DNA of 64,000 nucleotides, taken from positions 248,001-312,000 of the forward strand of contig NZ_BAABAE010000003.1 in assembly GCF_039537265.1 (NCBI RefSeq). Direction: 5' to 3'. The first letter of the stretch is position 1. Each line of letters opens with the position of its first letter. The notes beneath the pieces were generated by a model, which saw nothing but the letters and a program-made list of their open reading frames with translations, was not told where the DNA came from and searched no databases. A program made the position numbers and the translations under genes. This DNA comes from Terrimesophilobacter bigeumensis. GTDB lineage: Bacteria > Actinomycetota > Actinomycetes > Actinomycetales > Microbacteriaceae. This document shows, piece after piece, positions 53,885 through 61,597 of this stretch.

Positions 53885-55096
53885 CTACGGCCGCACGGCC
53901 TGGATCGGCTCGGTGTCGGGGATGGGGCTCGCGTCGCGACCGCGCAGGTCGGGGTGAGCTCGCCGCAGCACCACCGGGATGAGGAAGCCGACGAAGGCGA
54001 AGGCGATCGCGACCCAGAAGGCTCCTGGGGCGTCGAAGGCGTCGATCATGAACCCGGCGGCGGCGGACCCCAGGGCGGCGCCGATGAGCTGGCCGGTGCC
54101 GACCCATCCGTAGGCCTCGGCGGTCTCGCTGAACTTGACGCTCGCCGAGACGATCGCGAACATGACCGCGAGCGCGGGGGCGATCCCCACGCCGGCTATC
54201 GCGAGCGAGAGGGCGAGCCACCAGAACTCGAGCGAAGCGGCGGCGACCGCCATCCCGAGGAAGACGATGAACATCCGCCGCGCGAGCGCCCAGGGGCCGA
54301 TCGGGATGTGGCCGAAGGCGAGTCCGCCGATGAGCGACCCAACGGAGAAGATCGCGAGCACGATCCCGGAGTTCGGGCTGTCGTGCCCGAAGGTCGCAAC
54401 GACGCCGGCCTCGACGGCCGCGCATGCACCGACGAGCAGGAATCCGGTGACCGTCGCGAGCAGCACGGCGGGCCGGGCGAGCACGGCCCCGATCTTGCGC
54501 CGACTGCGCGGGATGCGCACGCGACCGACCTCGGGGGAGGAGATGAACCAGATCCCTCCGACCACGAGGAAGATCATGGCGAGCACGATCGCGAGCACCG
54601 TGCTGATCTGTGTCGCGACGAACGTGGTGATGACCGGGCCGACGACCCAGATGACCTCCTGGGCGGAGGCGTCGAGGGAGAAGAGCGGGGTGAGTTGACG
54701 GGAGTTGACCATCTTCGGGTAGATGGTGCGCACCGCGGGCTGTACCGGCGGGCTGCTGAGTCCGCCGATGAAGCCGACGACCATGTACACCGGCACGGGC
54801 AGTGTCGGCGCGAAAGCGATGACTCCGAGCGCGCTCGCGCACACCACGAGCGTGAGGGTGAGCACCTTCCGCATGCCCCACACGCCCATCCAGCGACTCG
54901 TGAGTGGTCCGGCGATCGCCTGCCCGACGCTCGTGGCGGCAAGCACGAGGCCGGCCGCCCCGTAGGAGTGATGGATGCGCTCGATGTGCAGCAGGAAGGC
55001 GAGGGAGAGCATGCCGAAGGGGAACCTGGCGAGCAGTTGCGCGGACATGATGCGCGCGACTCCGCGCGTCTGAAGGAGGGTCCAGTAGCTGTCCAC
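53885..55096 (-). CDS. MFS transporter
   Basis: 403 residues, about twelve helices, no long termini. SAQLLARFPFGMLSLAFLLHIERI, SRWMGVWGMRKVLTLTLVV (motif A-like) and VGFIGGLSSPPVQPAVRTIYPKM are recognisable. YGWVGTGQLIGAALGSAAAGFMIDAF is the matching block in the second half. Substrate unknown. The GTG at 55094-55096 lies 9 bases after a TAGACT box (55106-55111, minus strand), giving a very short leader. Confidence 0.88.
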   Translation of the reverse strand: MDSYWTLLQTRGVARIMSAQLLARFPFGMLSLAFLLHIERIHHSYGAAGLVLAATSVGQAIAGPLTSRWMGVWGMRKVLTLTLVVCASALGVIAFAPTLPVPVYMVVGFIGGLSSPPVQPAVRTIYPKMVNSRQLTPLFSLDASAQEVIWVVGPVITTFVATQISTVLAIVLAMIFLVVGGIWFISSPEVGRVRIPRSRRKIGAVLARPAVLLATVTGFLLVGACAAVEAGVVATFGHDSPNSGIVLAIFSVGSLIGGLAFGHIPIGPWALARRMFIVFLGMAVAAASLEFWWLALSLAIAGVGIAPALAVMFAIVSASVKFSETAEAYGWVGTGQLIGAALGSAAAGFMIDAFDAPGAFWVAIAFAFVGFLIPVVLRRAHPDLRGRDASPIPDTEPIQAVRP

Positions 55097-55220
55097 AAGG
55101 GTCCAAGTCTATCGGCGGGCGTGGCGTCGAACGGTGCTGCGGCGCGGCCGTGCAGCGCGCACCCGGATGTCGGTGGCGGGCGCGAGAATCGGCTAACAGG
55201 CTGTGCAGAACTCGTCCGAG

Positions 55221-55240
55221 TTATGCACAATTGTGGATGA
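55221..55240. promoter_or_regulatory. DnaA-box pair upstream of nrdA
   Basis: TTATGCACA (55221-55229) fits the DnaA consensus TTATNCACA. The reverse-strand site TCATCCACA (55232-55240) has one mismatch. A third weak site lies at about 55202-55210. Replication-linked control of RNR genes by DnaA is known in E. coli. Confidence 0.5.
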
Positions 55241-55245
55241 CACGC

Positions 55246-55261
55246 CCACTACATATTGGGT
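55246..55261 (+). promoter_or_regulatory. NrdR box 1
   Basis: CCACTACATATTGGGT matches the NrdR consensus ACACWATATATWGTGT at 13 of 16. It lies 32 bases (three helical turns) before box 2, the spacing expected for NrdR repression of ribonucleotide reductase genes. Confidence 0.7.
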
Positions 55262-55277
55262 TTAGCGAATGCTGAAT

Positions 55278-55293
55278 ACCCGCTATATAGTGA
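55278..55293 (+). promoter_or_regulatory. NrdR box 2 overlapping the -10
   Basis: ACCCGCTATATAGTGA matches the NrdR consensus at 12 of 16. It contains the likely -10 TATAGT, so binding would block RNA polymerase. Confidence 0.7.
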
Positions 55294-55445
55294 TGAGACT
55301 GCAATGGAGCGCGGCGGGCCGAAACCCAGGATTCGGTCGGATCGGACCCCGTCGCAGTGCAGTTCGCGGGCTCGTCCAGAGCTTGTTGGGGATGGGAGAA
55401 CCGCCGGTCGGAGCGGGTTTTTTCAAGGATTCGGGAGTACTTCAT

Positions 55446-57911
55446 ATGGCCATCACAGTCGTCAAGCGCAACGGGCAGCGCGAGCCGTACGACGCCAACA
55501 AGATCAACCTCGCGATCGAGAAGGCCAGCGCCGGCCTCGACGAGAACATCACCTGGGTCACCCAGATCGCGAGCGAGCTCGAGCTGACGCTCTTCGACGG
55601 CATCACGACCCAGCAGCTCGACGAGGCCGTCATCCAGGTCGCGCTCCAGAACGTCAAGGACGACCCCGAGTTCGACACCGTGGCCGCCCGGCTCCTCCTC
55701 AAGACCATCTACAAGCGCGTGCTCGGCGACTACGAGAGCGACGAAGAGCTCCGCCGCCTGCACGTCGAGCACTTCGAGCCCAACATCCGCCGCGGCGTCG
55801 AGGAGGGGCTGCTGGACACGCGCCTCCTCGAGCTGTTCGACATCGACCTGCTTGCGAAGACCCTCGAGCCCGACCACGACGACCTGCTCAAGTACATCGG
55901 CGTCGTGACGCTCAACAACCGCTACGGGATCAAGGGGCGCAACGGCGACGCGCTCGAGGTGCCGCAGTACTTCTGGATGCGCATCGCGATGGGCCTCTCG
56001 CTCAACGAGGCCGACCCGACAGCTCAGGCCATCCGGTTCTACGAGAAGATGTCGAAGCTCGAGTACCTCGCGGCGGGCTCAACGCTCGTGAACGCCGGAA
56101 CCAGCTACCCGCAGCTCGCCAACTGCTTCGTCATGGAGATGCAGGACGACATCGAGCACATCGCGAAGACCACGCGCGACGTCATGTGGCTCACCAAGGG
56201 CACCGGCGGGATCGGGCTCTCCGTGACCAAGCTGCGCGCCCAGGGCTCGCCCATCCGGAGCAACAACACGACCTCGACCGGTCCGATCCCGTTCATGCAC
56301 ACGATCGACTCCGTGCTGCGGGCGGTCAGCCGCGGCGGCAAGAAGTTCGGCGCGCTGTGCTTCTACATGGAGAACTGGCACCTCGACTTCCCCGAGTTCC
56401 TCGACCTGAGGCAGAACTCCGGCGACCCGTACCGTCGTACCCGCACGGCCAACACCGCGGTGTGGATCAGCGACGAGTTCATGAAGCGCGTGCAGAACGA
56501 CGAGGACTGGTACCTGTTCGACCCGCTCGAGGTCGCCGACCTCAACGAGCTGTACGGCAAGGCGTTCTCCGAGCGCTACGCCGAGTACGCGGCCATGGCC
56601 GAGGCCGGCGAGCTGCGGATGTTCAAGAAGACGACCGCGCGCGAGCAGTTCAAGGCGATCCTCATCTCCCTCTCCGCGTCGAGCCACCCGTGGCTCACCT
56701 GGAAGGACACGATCAACAACCGCGCACTCAACAACAACACCGGCACGATCCACCTCTCGAACCTGTGCACCGAGATCTGCCTCCCGCAGGATGTCGACAA
56801 CGTCTCGGTCTGCAACCTCGCCTCGATCAACCTCTCGCAGCACCTCCTCGCGAGCGGCGGAATGGACTTCGCGAAGATCGAGGAGTCCGCCCGCATCGCG
56901 GTGCGCCAGCTCGACAATCTCATCGACATCACCAAGTCGAGCGTTCCGGAGGCCGATTTCTCCAACCACCAGAACCGTGCGGTGGGTCTCGGCGTCATGG
57001 GGTTCACGGATGTCGTGGAGAAGCTGGGCTACAGCTACGAGAGCGAAGAGGCCTACGACCTCATCGACGAGATCATGGAGCACGTCTCCTACGCGGCGAT
57101 CGACGAGTCGGCCGAGCTCGCGAAGGAGCGCGGTTCCTACCCGAACTTCGACGGCTCCGGCTGGTCGAAGGGCATGGTGCCGCTCGACAGCATCGCGAAG
57201 ACCGAGGAGGACCGCGGGGTCCCGATCACGGTCAACCGCACGACCCGTCTCGACTGGGACGCCATGCGCGAGAAGGTCAAGGGCGGGATGCGCAACGCGA
57301 CGCTCATGGCGATCGCGCCCACGGCATCCATCGGTCTCGTCGCCGGCACGACGCCGGGCCTCGACCCGCAGTTCACGCAGATCTTCAGCCGGTCGACCTC
57401 GTCGGGCAAGTTCCTCGAGGTCAACCGCAACCTCGTGCGCGACCTGCAGGATCTGGGGCTCTGGGGGAGCGTTCGCGAGGCGATCCTGCGCAGCCAGGGC
57501 GACATCCAGTCGATCGACGCGATCCCCGCGCACCTCAAGGAGGTGTACAAGACGAGCTTCCAGCTCTCGCCGTACGCGTTCCTCGAGGTCGCCGCCCGCG
57601 CGCAGAAGTGGATCGACCAGGCCATCAGCCGCAACATGTACCTCGAGACGCGCGACCTCGGCGAGATGATGGACATCTACTACGGCGCATGGGAACGCGG
57701 CGTCAAGACGACGTACTACCTGCACATGAAGCCGCGTCACCAGGCGGAGCAGTCCACCGTCAAGGTCAACAAGGCCGAGGACATCTCGACGGGCGCCGGC
57801 GAGAAGCGCGGATTCGCGGCGGCGGGCGCCCCCGCCGAGCCGGCAGCGGCATCCGCCCCCGCCCGCAAGGGATTCGGCTTCGCCGGGCTCGCGCCGAAGG
57901 ACGGTGAGTGA
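55446..57911 (+). CDS. nrdA: Ribonucleoside-diphosphate reductase large subunit (lacking its CxxC tail)
   Basis: Reduces NDPs to dNDPs with NrdB. 821 residues. An ATP-cone occupies about residues 1-90 (ITVVKRNGQREPYDANKINLAIEKA), for allosteric dATP control. The active-site Cys residues are present: C227 (QLANCFV), the thiyl C441 in NLCTEICLP with N439 and E443, and C456 (VSVCNLAS). An Ala/Pro linker leads to GFAGLAPKDGE and a stop; the expected C-terminal CxxC shuttle is not in this frame but in the next tiny ORF. I chose the ATG at 55446, 8 bases after GGGAG; an upstream in-frame start would put the NrdR boxes inside the gene. Confidence 0.95.
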   Translation: MAITVVKRNGQREPYDANKINLAIEKASAGLDENITWVTQIASELELTLFDGITTQQLDEAVIQVALQNVKDDPEFDTVAARLLLKTIYKRVLGDYESDEELRRLHVEHFEPNIRRGVEEGLLDTRLLELFDIDLLAKTLEPDHDDLLKYIGVVTLNNRYGIKGRNGDALEVPQYFWMRIAMGLSLNEADPTAQAIRFYEKMSKLEYLAAGSTLVNAGTSYPQLANCFVMEMQDDIEHIAKTTRDVMWLTKGTGGIGLSVTKLRAQGSPIRSNNTTSTGPIPFMHTIDSVLRAVSRGGKKFGALCFYMENWHLDFPEFLDLRQNSGDPYRRTRTANTAVWISDEFMKRVQNDEDWYLFDPLEVADLNELYGKAFSERYAEYAAMAEAGELRMFKKTTAREQFKAILISLSASSHPWLTWKDTINNRALNNNTGTIHLSNLCTEICLPQDVDNVSVCNLASINLSQHLLASGGMDFAKIEESARIAVRQLDNLIDITKSSVPEADFSNHQNRAVGLGVMGFTDVVEKLGYSYESEEAYDLIDEIMEHVSYAAIDESAELAKERGSYPNFDGSGWSKGMVPLDSIAKTEEDRGVPITVNRTTRLDWDAMREKVKGGMRNATLMAIAPTASIGLVAGTTPGLDPQFTQIFSRSTSSGKFLEVNRNLVRDLQDLGLWGSVREAILRSQGDIQSIDAIPAHLKEVYKTSFQLSPYAFLEVAARAQKWIDQAISRNMYLETRDLGEMMDIYYGAWERGVKTTYYLHMKPRHQAEQSTVKVNKAEDISTGAGEKRGFAAAGAPAEPAAASAPARKGFGFAGLAPKDGE

Positions 57912-57982
57912 CTATGGACGAGGACGAGTTCTACGTCCCCGCCGACCCCATGGACGAGCTGCAGTGCGACAGCTGCCAGTAG
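57908..57982 (+). CDS. Separate micro-ORF encoding the NrdA-type CxxC tail
   Basis: Reads VTMDEDEFYVPADPMDELQC then DSCQ and stop. A GTG at 57908 overlaps the nrdA TGA as GTGA; an ATG at 57914 follows GGTGAG. The C-terminal CDSCQ is the kind of cysteine pair that NrdA uses to pass electrons from thioredoxin or glutaredoxin to the active-site disulfide. The frame is shifted by one from nrdA: one added base after GAG would fuse it (KDGEVTMDED). So it is a coupled peptide working in trans, a frameshifted tail, or a sequence error. Confidence 0.7.
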   Translation: MTMDEDEFYVPADPMDELQCDSCQ

Positions 57983-57987
57983 CAGTC

Positions 57988-58023
57988 ACCGCTCCCTGAG
58001 GAGGCCGCAGGCCGTCTCGAAGG
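57988..58023. repeat. Intergenic repeat, family B, copy 1
   Basis: ACCGCTCCCTGAGGAG, then the hairpin GGCC-GCA-GGCC, then CGTCTCGAAGG. The same flanks recur at 59058-59097 and, reversed and damaged, at 30076-30115. It starts 5 bases after the micro-ORF stop. Confidence 0.6.
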
Positions 58024-58053
58024 GGCCTCCAGTAACGAAAGAAGGAAAGCGCA

Positions 58054-59055
58054 ATGTCAGGGATTCTCGGTACGGGCGTGCAGGAAGGGCTGCTGCTCAA
58101 GCCGGTCAAGTACCAGTGGGCGATGGACCTCTACGACCAGGCGGTCGCGAACACCTGGTTCCCGAACGAGATCCAGCTCGACCAGGACATCGCCGACTTC
58201 AAGAAGATGACGGATGAGGAACGTCACGCGATCACGTTCCTCATGAGCTACTTCAACCCGAACGAGCTGCTCGTCAACAAGGCGCTCGCGTTCGGCGTCT
58301 ACCCCTACATCAACGCGGCGGAGTGCCACCTCTACCTCGCCAAGCAGATGTGGGAGGAGGCCAACCACTGCATGAGCTTCGAGTACGTGCTCGAGACCTT
58401 CCCGATCGACCGCGAGGCCGCCTACGGCTCCCACGTCGAGGTGCCGTCGATGGCGCGCAAGGAGGAGTTCCAGGTCAAGTTCATCAAGCGCATGACCGAG
58501 GAGACCCTCGACATCACGACCACGAAGGGCAAGCAGGACTTCGTGCGCAACCTGGTCGCCTACAACATCATCCTCGAGGGGATCTGGTTCTACTCGGGTT
58601 TCATGGTCGCGCTGAGTTTCCGGCAGCGGAACCTCCTGCGCAACTTCGGTTCGCTCATGGACTGGGTCATCCGCGACGAGAGCCTGCACCTCAAGTTCGG
58701 GATCAACCTCATCCTCACGGTGCTCGAGGAGAACCCCGAGCTGCAGACGCCGGAGTTCGCGGCCGAGATCAAGCAGATGATCCTGGATGCCGTGGAGATG
58801 GAGGAGGCCTACAACCAGGACCTGCTCCCGAGCGGCATCCTCGGCCTGAACGCCACCTACATCAACCAGTACGTCAAGTACCTCGCCGACCGGCGGCTGG
58901 AGGAGCTCGGATTCGACCCCGAGTACAAGGTCTCGAACCCGGCCAAGTGGATGGCGACGGCGAACGACACGTACGAGCTCGTCAACTTCTTCGAGTCGAC
59001 GAACACCTCCTACGAGGCGAACGCGAAGGCCGTGACGGGTAAGAAGAGCGAGTAG
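58054..59055 (+). CDS. nrdB: Ribonucleoside-diphosphate reductase small subunit, class Ic-like
   Basis: Diiron-type radical-generating subunit, 333 residues. Predicted metal ligands: E71 (NPNELLV), E102 and H105 (EEANHC), E175 (LEGIWF), E209 and H212 (RDESLH). The residue four after H105, normally the radical Tyr, is F109 (HCMSF), and the first ligand is Glu rather than Asp. These spacings equal those known for the Chlamydia Mn/Fe enzyme (E89, E120, H123, F127, E193, E227, H230). It follows nrdA after repeat B with AAGGAAAG before the ATG. Confidence 0.95.
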   Translation: MSGILGTGVQEGLLLKPVKYQWAMDLYDQAVANTWFPNEIQLDQDIADFKKMTDEERHAITFLMSYFNPNELLVNKALAFGVYPYINAAECHLYLAKQMWEEANHCMSFEYVLETFPIDREAAYGSHVEVPSMARKEEFQVKFIKRMTEETLDITTTKGKQDFVRNLVAYNIILEGIWFYSGFMVALSFRQRNLLRNFGSLMDWVIRDESLHLKFGINLILTVLEENPELQTPEFAAEIKQMILDAVEMEEAYNQDLLPSGILGLNATYINQYVKYLADRRLEELGFDPEYKVSNPAKWMATANDTYELVNFFESTNTSYEANAKAVTGKKSE

Positions 59056-59057
59056 TC

Positions 59058-59097
59058 ACCGTTGTGAGGAGATCGCCGTCGGCGATCGTCTCGAAGG
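59058..59097. repeat. Intergenic repeat, family B, copy 2
   Basis: ACCGTTGTGAGGAG, then the hairpin GATCGCC-GTC-GGCGATC, then CGTCTCGAAGG, starting 2 bases after the nrdB stop. The flanks match copy 1; only the hairpin sequence differs. Confidence 0.6.
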
Positions 59098-59139
59098 AAG
59101 CCGGCGGATGCGCTCAGCAGCTCAGCTCAGCTGGCCACG

Positions 59140-59559
59140 TCAGTGGTTGAGTACGGCCCAGGCAATGAGGCTGTCAATGCGTCGAACGTCGGCACCCTTG
59201 GCGAGCTTGATCTTGATGTGTCCCGCTCGCGTCCAAAGCTCTATCTCTGAATTCCAATCAAGCTTTCCTGCGTTCTCGGATGACCACATGTTGATTGCAC
59301 CGTATGGCAGAGAGTAGATTTCCACTTTCTTGCCGGTCAGCCCCTGCGCGTCGCGGACGATAAGACGCTTGTTCGTGAACGTCGCCGAATCTCGGAACGT
59401 CTTGAATGAAGCGACGGCTTGTTCGCCCTCGGTGAGAAGCCCTTCGACGTCGTTAGGGACCGGGATCTCTATCTGAAGGGTCCAAGTCAGAATCGGTGTT
59501 GGTTCCACGCCCTGATCTTGGCGTACTTGAGTCGAATTCGTCAATTCCTTCGAGCTCAT
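59140..59559 (-). CDS. PH-domain-like protein (YokE/bPH type)
   Basis: 139 residues. An N-terminal tail with WTLQIEIPVPNDVEGLLTEGEQAVASFKTFRDSATFTNKRLIVRDAQG is the usual start of bacterial PH-like domains, followed by YSLPYGAINMWSSENAG and the LWTRAGHIKIKLAKGADVRRIDSLIAWAVLNH terminal helix. The function is unknown. Codons use more A and T than in flanking genes, so this and the next gene look like recent arrivals. The start ATG (59557-59559) has a weak AGGGCG before it. Confidence 0.72.
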   Translation of the reverse strand: MSSKELTNSTQVRQDQGVEPTPILTWTLQIEIPVPNDVEGLLTEGEQAVASFKTFRDSATFTNKRLIVRDAQGLTGKKVEIYSLPYGAINMWSSENAGKLDWNSEIELWTRAGHIKIKLAKGADVRRIDSLIAWAVLNH

Positions 59560-59822
59560 CGCCCTAGTTGCGGGGAGATGCGCCGGTCATGGACTGAATC
59601 GACATATCAGCATCATTGGTCTGCTTGGTTGCGACGCAAACGTGGCACTCCTCCTCGGCGTGACTTAGTTGAGATGTCGCTCGTGGGCACCAATGGCTCC
59701 ATCTGGCTTGGAATCTGGTCCGCCCCCTTTTCATCGGACCAAAAGTCGGCGGAGGGCGATAGCGTGAATCCAGTATGGAAATCCAATTCGGACTCGATTA
59801 AGACTGGACCGGTTCTAGATTC
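59560..59822. other. Lower-GC gap of uncertain content
   Basis: 263 bases between divergent genes. Short frames exist on both strands but no convincing gene. The plus-strand frame containing RRDLVEMSLVGTNGSIWLGIW could be the lost N-terminus of the next protein, joined by a frameshift near 59800-59820; I cannot prove it. Confidence 0.35.
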
Positions 59823-61169
59823 TTGGGACACACAGCGAATCTCATCGATGTATCCGCGGTCACCGTCGCCTTACTCGCGCGTCCACTCGAATGGCGCATT
59901 AGGGCGGTCGAAGAGATCATCGTTGATTCGGCTACTTCGTGTTTGCGACGGCGATCGCTACAGGTCGCCCCACTGCGGGAAGTTCTTTCTCCCCATGTCT
60001 CCTCGAATGACACACATGCTTTGCTTGCACTGAACGTCGCGCCGCTCCCGCGAGGCCCGCTACTGGAGTTTGATGTGCACGGGCCGCTCGGTGATGCTTG
60101 GCTCCTACCGCGACTAGAAATCGCCGCACGGCAAGGGCTCTATTTAGAAGGACTCGCAGCCAGCTTTGGACAAACGGTGTCTCCGGAACTTCGAGTCTTA
60201 TTGGCTGCACTACTTGGATTCACGGGTGAATGGTTCGCTGATGGGAAAGTCGCTGACCTCGAAGACTATCTCAAGGAGGGATTCGGGGATCGCCCTCCCG
60301 ATGATGTTGTTCAGCACTGGCGTGCTATCGCTGAAGATTGCCGAGACGTACTCCGTCCCCGACTAGATGAGTTCAGAAACTATTCGGCTCCCGAGAATCC
60401 CGCCATGGTGCTTCCTGAGTTGTTTGCAAATGGGCAGGTGAATTCTTTTGAAGACGCGAGTCGCGCGCTAGAACAGTACCGAGAACTGCTCCGGGTTTGC
60501 GATGAGAAGGCATCCTCGGCTTCACCGAATGCGGCCAATGACTTACTCAACTCGCTCGCGGACTACGGCAATAACTTTGACCTGATCGTCGCAATGCTAG
60601 TCCCGCTCGATGAACCTTTCATGGTCAAGTTTTCCGAGCGACGAGACTTGTCTTTGTCGCCTTTTCGCAATCTTGGGACCCAGGATTTGGTAATTGCTGA
60701 CGCCCAAACCAACCACGTCACATTCAAAGTGACGGATGCGAACGTCCGGATCGGCAAGTTCAGCGCCCGGCAACCGGGAACCAGTGATTTTGCATACGGG
60801 GCATTTCAAGCTCGAGAAGACCAGCAGGGCCGTGCCATCTACGCGCATGACGCGGAACGGGACTATCGCATCCGGCTAACTTTTCGCCTTGCGTTCCTTC
60901 GTCGACTTCAAGTAGTACCGTACCTCGCGGCCGCAATCCTGTTTATGCTCGTACTTGCCCTTCTCCACGAACGCCCTGGAGACCTAAAGGATCTTGCCTT
61001 AATTGTTGGACCGTCAGCACTGGCGGCTTCTGTTCTGCTCGCGCGAGAACCTTCCACTCTCGGCTCTCGTCTCCGTCAATTGAGTTCGATTGTGCTCGCA
61101 GTAACGCTGGCAGCCTTAATCCTCATTGCGGCCATCCTGTACGTCAGCGGTCTCATTGCGGCCGAATGA
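59823..61169 (+). CDS. Unknown protein with C-terminal membrane helices
   Basis: 448 residues by this frame. No family recognised. The first 300 residues look soluble (LARPLEWRIRAVEEI, GPLGDAWLLPRLEIAARQGLYLEGLAASFGQ, a helical segment around 150-260, then a beta-rich part DLVIADAQTNHVTFKVTDANVRIGKFSARQ). Three hydrophobic segments follow: VVPYLAAAILFMLVLALL, LALIVGPSALAASVLLA and IVLAVTLAALILIAAILYVSG. The only start near the N-terminus is a TTG with no ribosome site, so the N-terminus may be upstream in another frame. GC content is lower than the surroundings. Confidence 0.6.
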   Translation: MGHTANLIDVSAVTVALLARPLEWRIRAVEEIIVDSATSCLRRRSLQVAPLREVLSPHVSSNDTHALLALNVAPLPRGPLLEFDVHGPLGDAWLLPRLEIAARQGLYLEGLAASFGQTVSPELRVLLAALLGFTGEWFADGKVADLEDYLKEGFGDRPPDDVVQHWRAIAEDCRDVLRPRLDEFRNYSAPENPAMVLPELFANGQVNSFEDASRALEQYRELLRVCDEKASSASPNAANDLLNSLADYGNNFDLIVAMLVPLDEPFMVKFSERRDLSLSPFRNLGTQDLVIADAQTNHVTFKVTDANVRIGKFSARQPGTSDFAYGAFQAREDQQGRAIYAHDAERDYRIRLTFRLAFLRRLQVVPYLAAAILFMLVLALLHERPGDLKDLALIVGPSALAASVLLAREPSTLGSRLRQLSSIVLAVTLAALILIAAILYVSGLIAAE

Positions 61170-61194
61170 AGTAACATCCCACCAAGGAGGCACT

Positions 61195-61359
61195 ATGGCA
61201 AAGAATACTGGCCGCGGATCACGCCAAGGCGCGGTGTCAGGTCGATCTCAGGTGCGTACGTCGTCAGGGACGTGGGTCAAACGCGATTCCACGAGTGGCC
61301 GATTCCTTGAGGCGAAGAAGAGCGGCGGGAGCTTCAAAGGGATTCGTAAGGAGAAGTAG
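61195..61359 (+). CDS. Small basic protein of unknown function
   Basis: 54 residues, rich in Lys, Arg, Ser and Gly: AKNTGRGSRQGAVSGRSQV, then TWVKRDSTSGRFLEAKKSGG and FKGIRKEK. Proteins of this pattern are scattered in many genomes, often near mobile regions; I know of no function. AAGGAGG precedes the ATG. It lies 25 bases after the membrane protein and probably shares its transcript. Confidence 0.65.
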   Translation: MAKNTGRGSRQGAVSGRSQVRTSSGTWVKRDSTSGRFLEAKKSGGSFKGIRKEK

Positions 61360-61597
61360 TTCTCCTCAATTCTCGAGCCCGGTTGAGATGCCGCCCTGTC
61401 CGGATAGGGGCGAAGCCGTCGATGGTGGCGCTCCCTATTGAGCTTAGTGTTTCACTACGTTCGTTCCGGTTGTCGCCGGTCGGTGGTCGGGGTGTCGGCT
61501 CGAATCCTCAGCTTGTCGGAGCATGTGGCGACCGTGCAGTTGAGTGGACCCCGACGGGAACTTCAAGGAGTGCTACATGCGGCCTTGACATTTCCTG
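61360..61597. other. Intergenic region at the right edge of the lower-GC insert
   Basis: 238 bases, no supported gene. Base composition returns to the GC-rich norm across it. No tRNA, integrase or clear direct repeat marks the junction. Confidence 0.4.

Larger units (their letters stand above)
55206..55445 (+). other. nrdA promoter and leader region
   Basis: The 349-base gap before nrdA holds DnaA-like sites, two NrdR boxes and a -10 TATAGT (55286-55291) inside the second box. The 150-base leader ends with CCGC ... GCGG followed by six T (55418-55423), just before the ribosome site GGGAG. That hairpin could act as an attenuator. I see no gene here. Confidence 0.5.

Noticed and set aside
53834..55240. 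Plus-strand frame of 468 codons opposite the third MFS gene
   Set aside because: Acidic, charged shadow translation (GDRDPEGS-like), no start signal; the minus-strand MFS is clear.
55269..55445. N-terminal extension of nrdA by 59 codons from an upstream ATG
   Set aside because: It would place the transcription leader in the coding region and begin before the -10 at 55286; homology starts at MAITVVKRNG.
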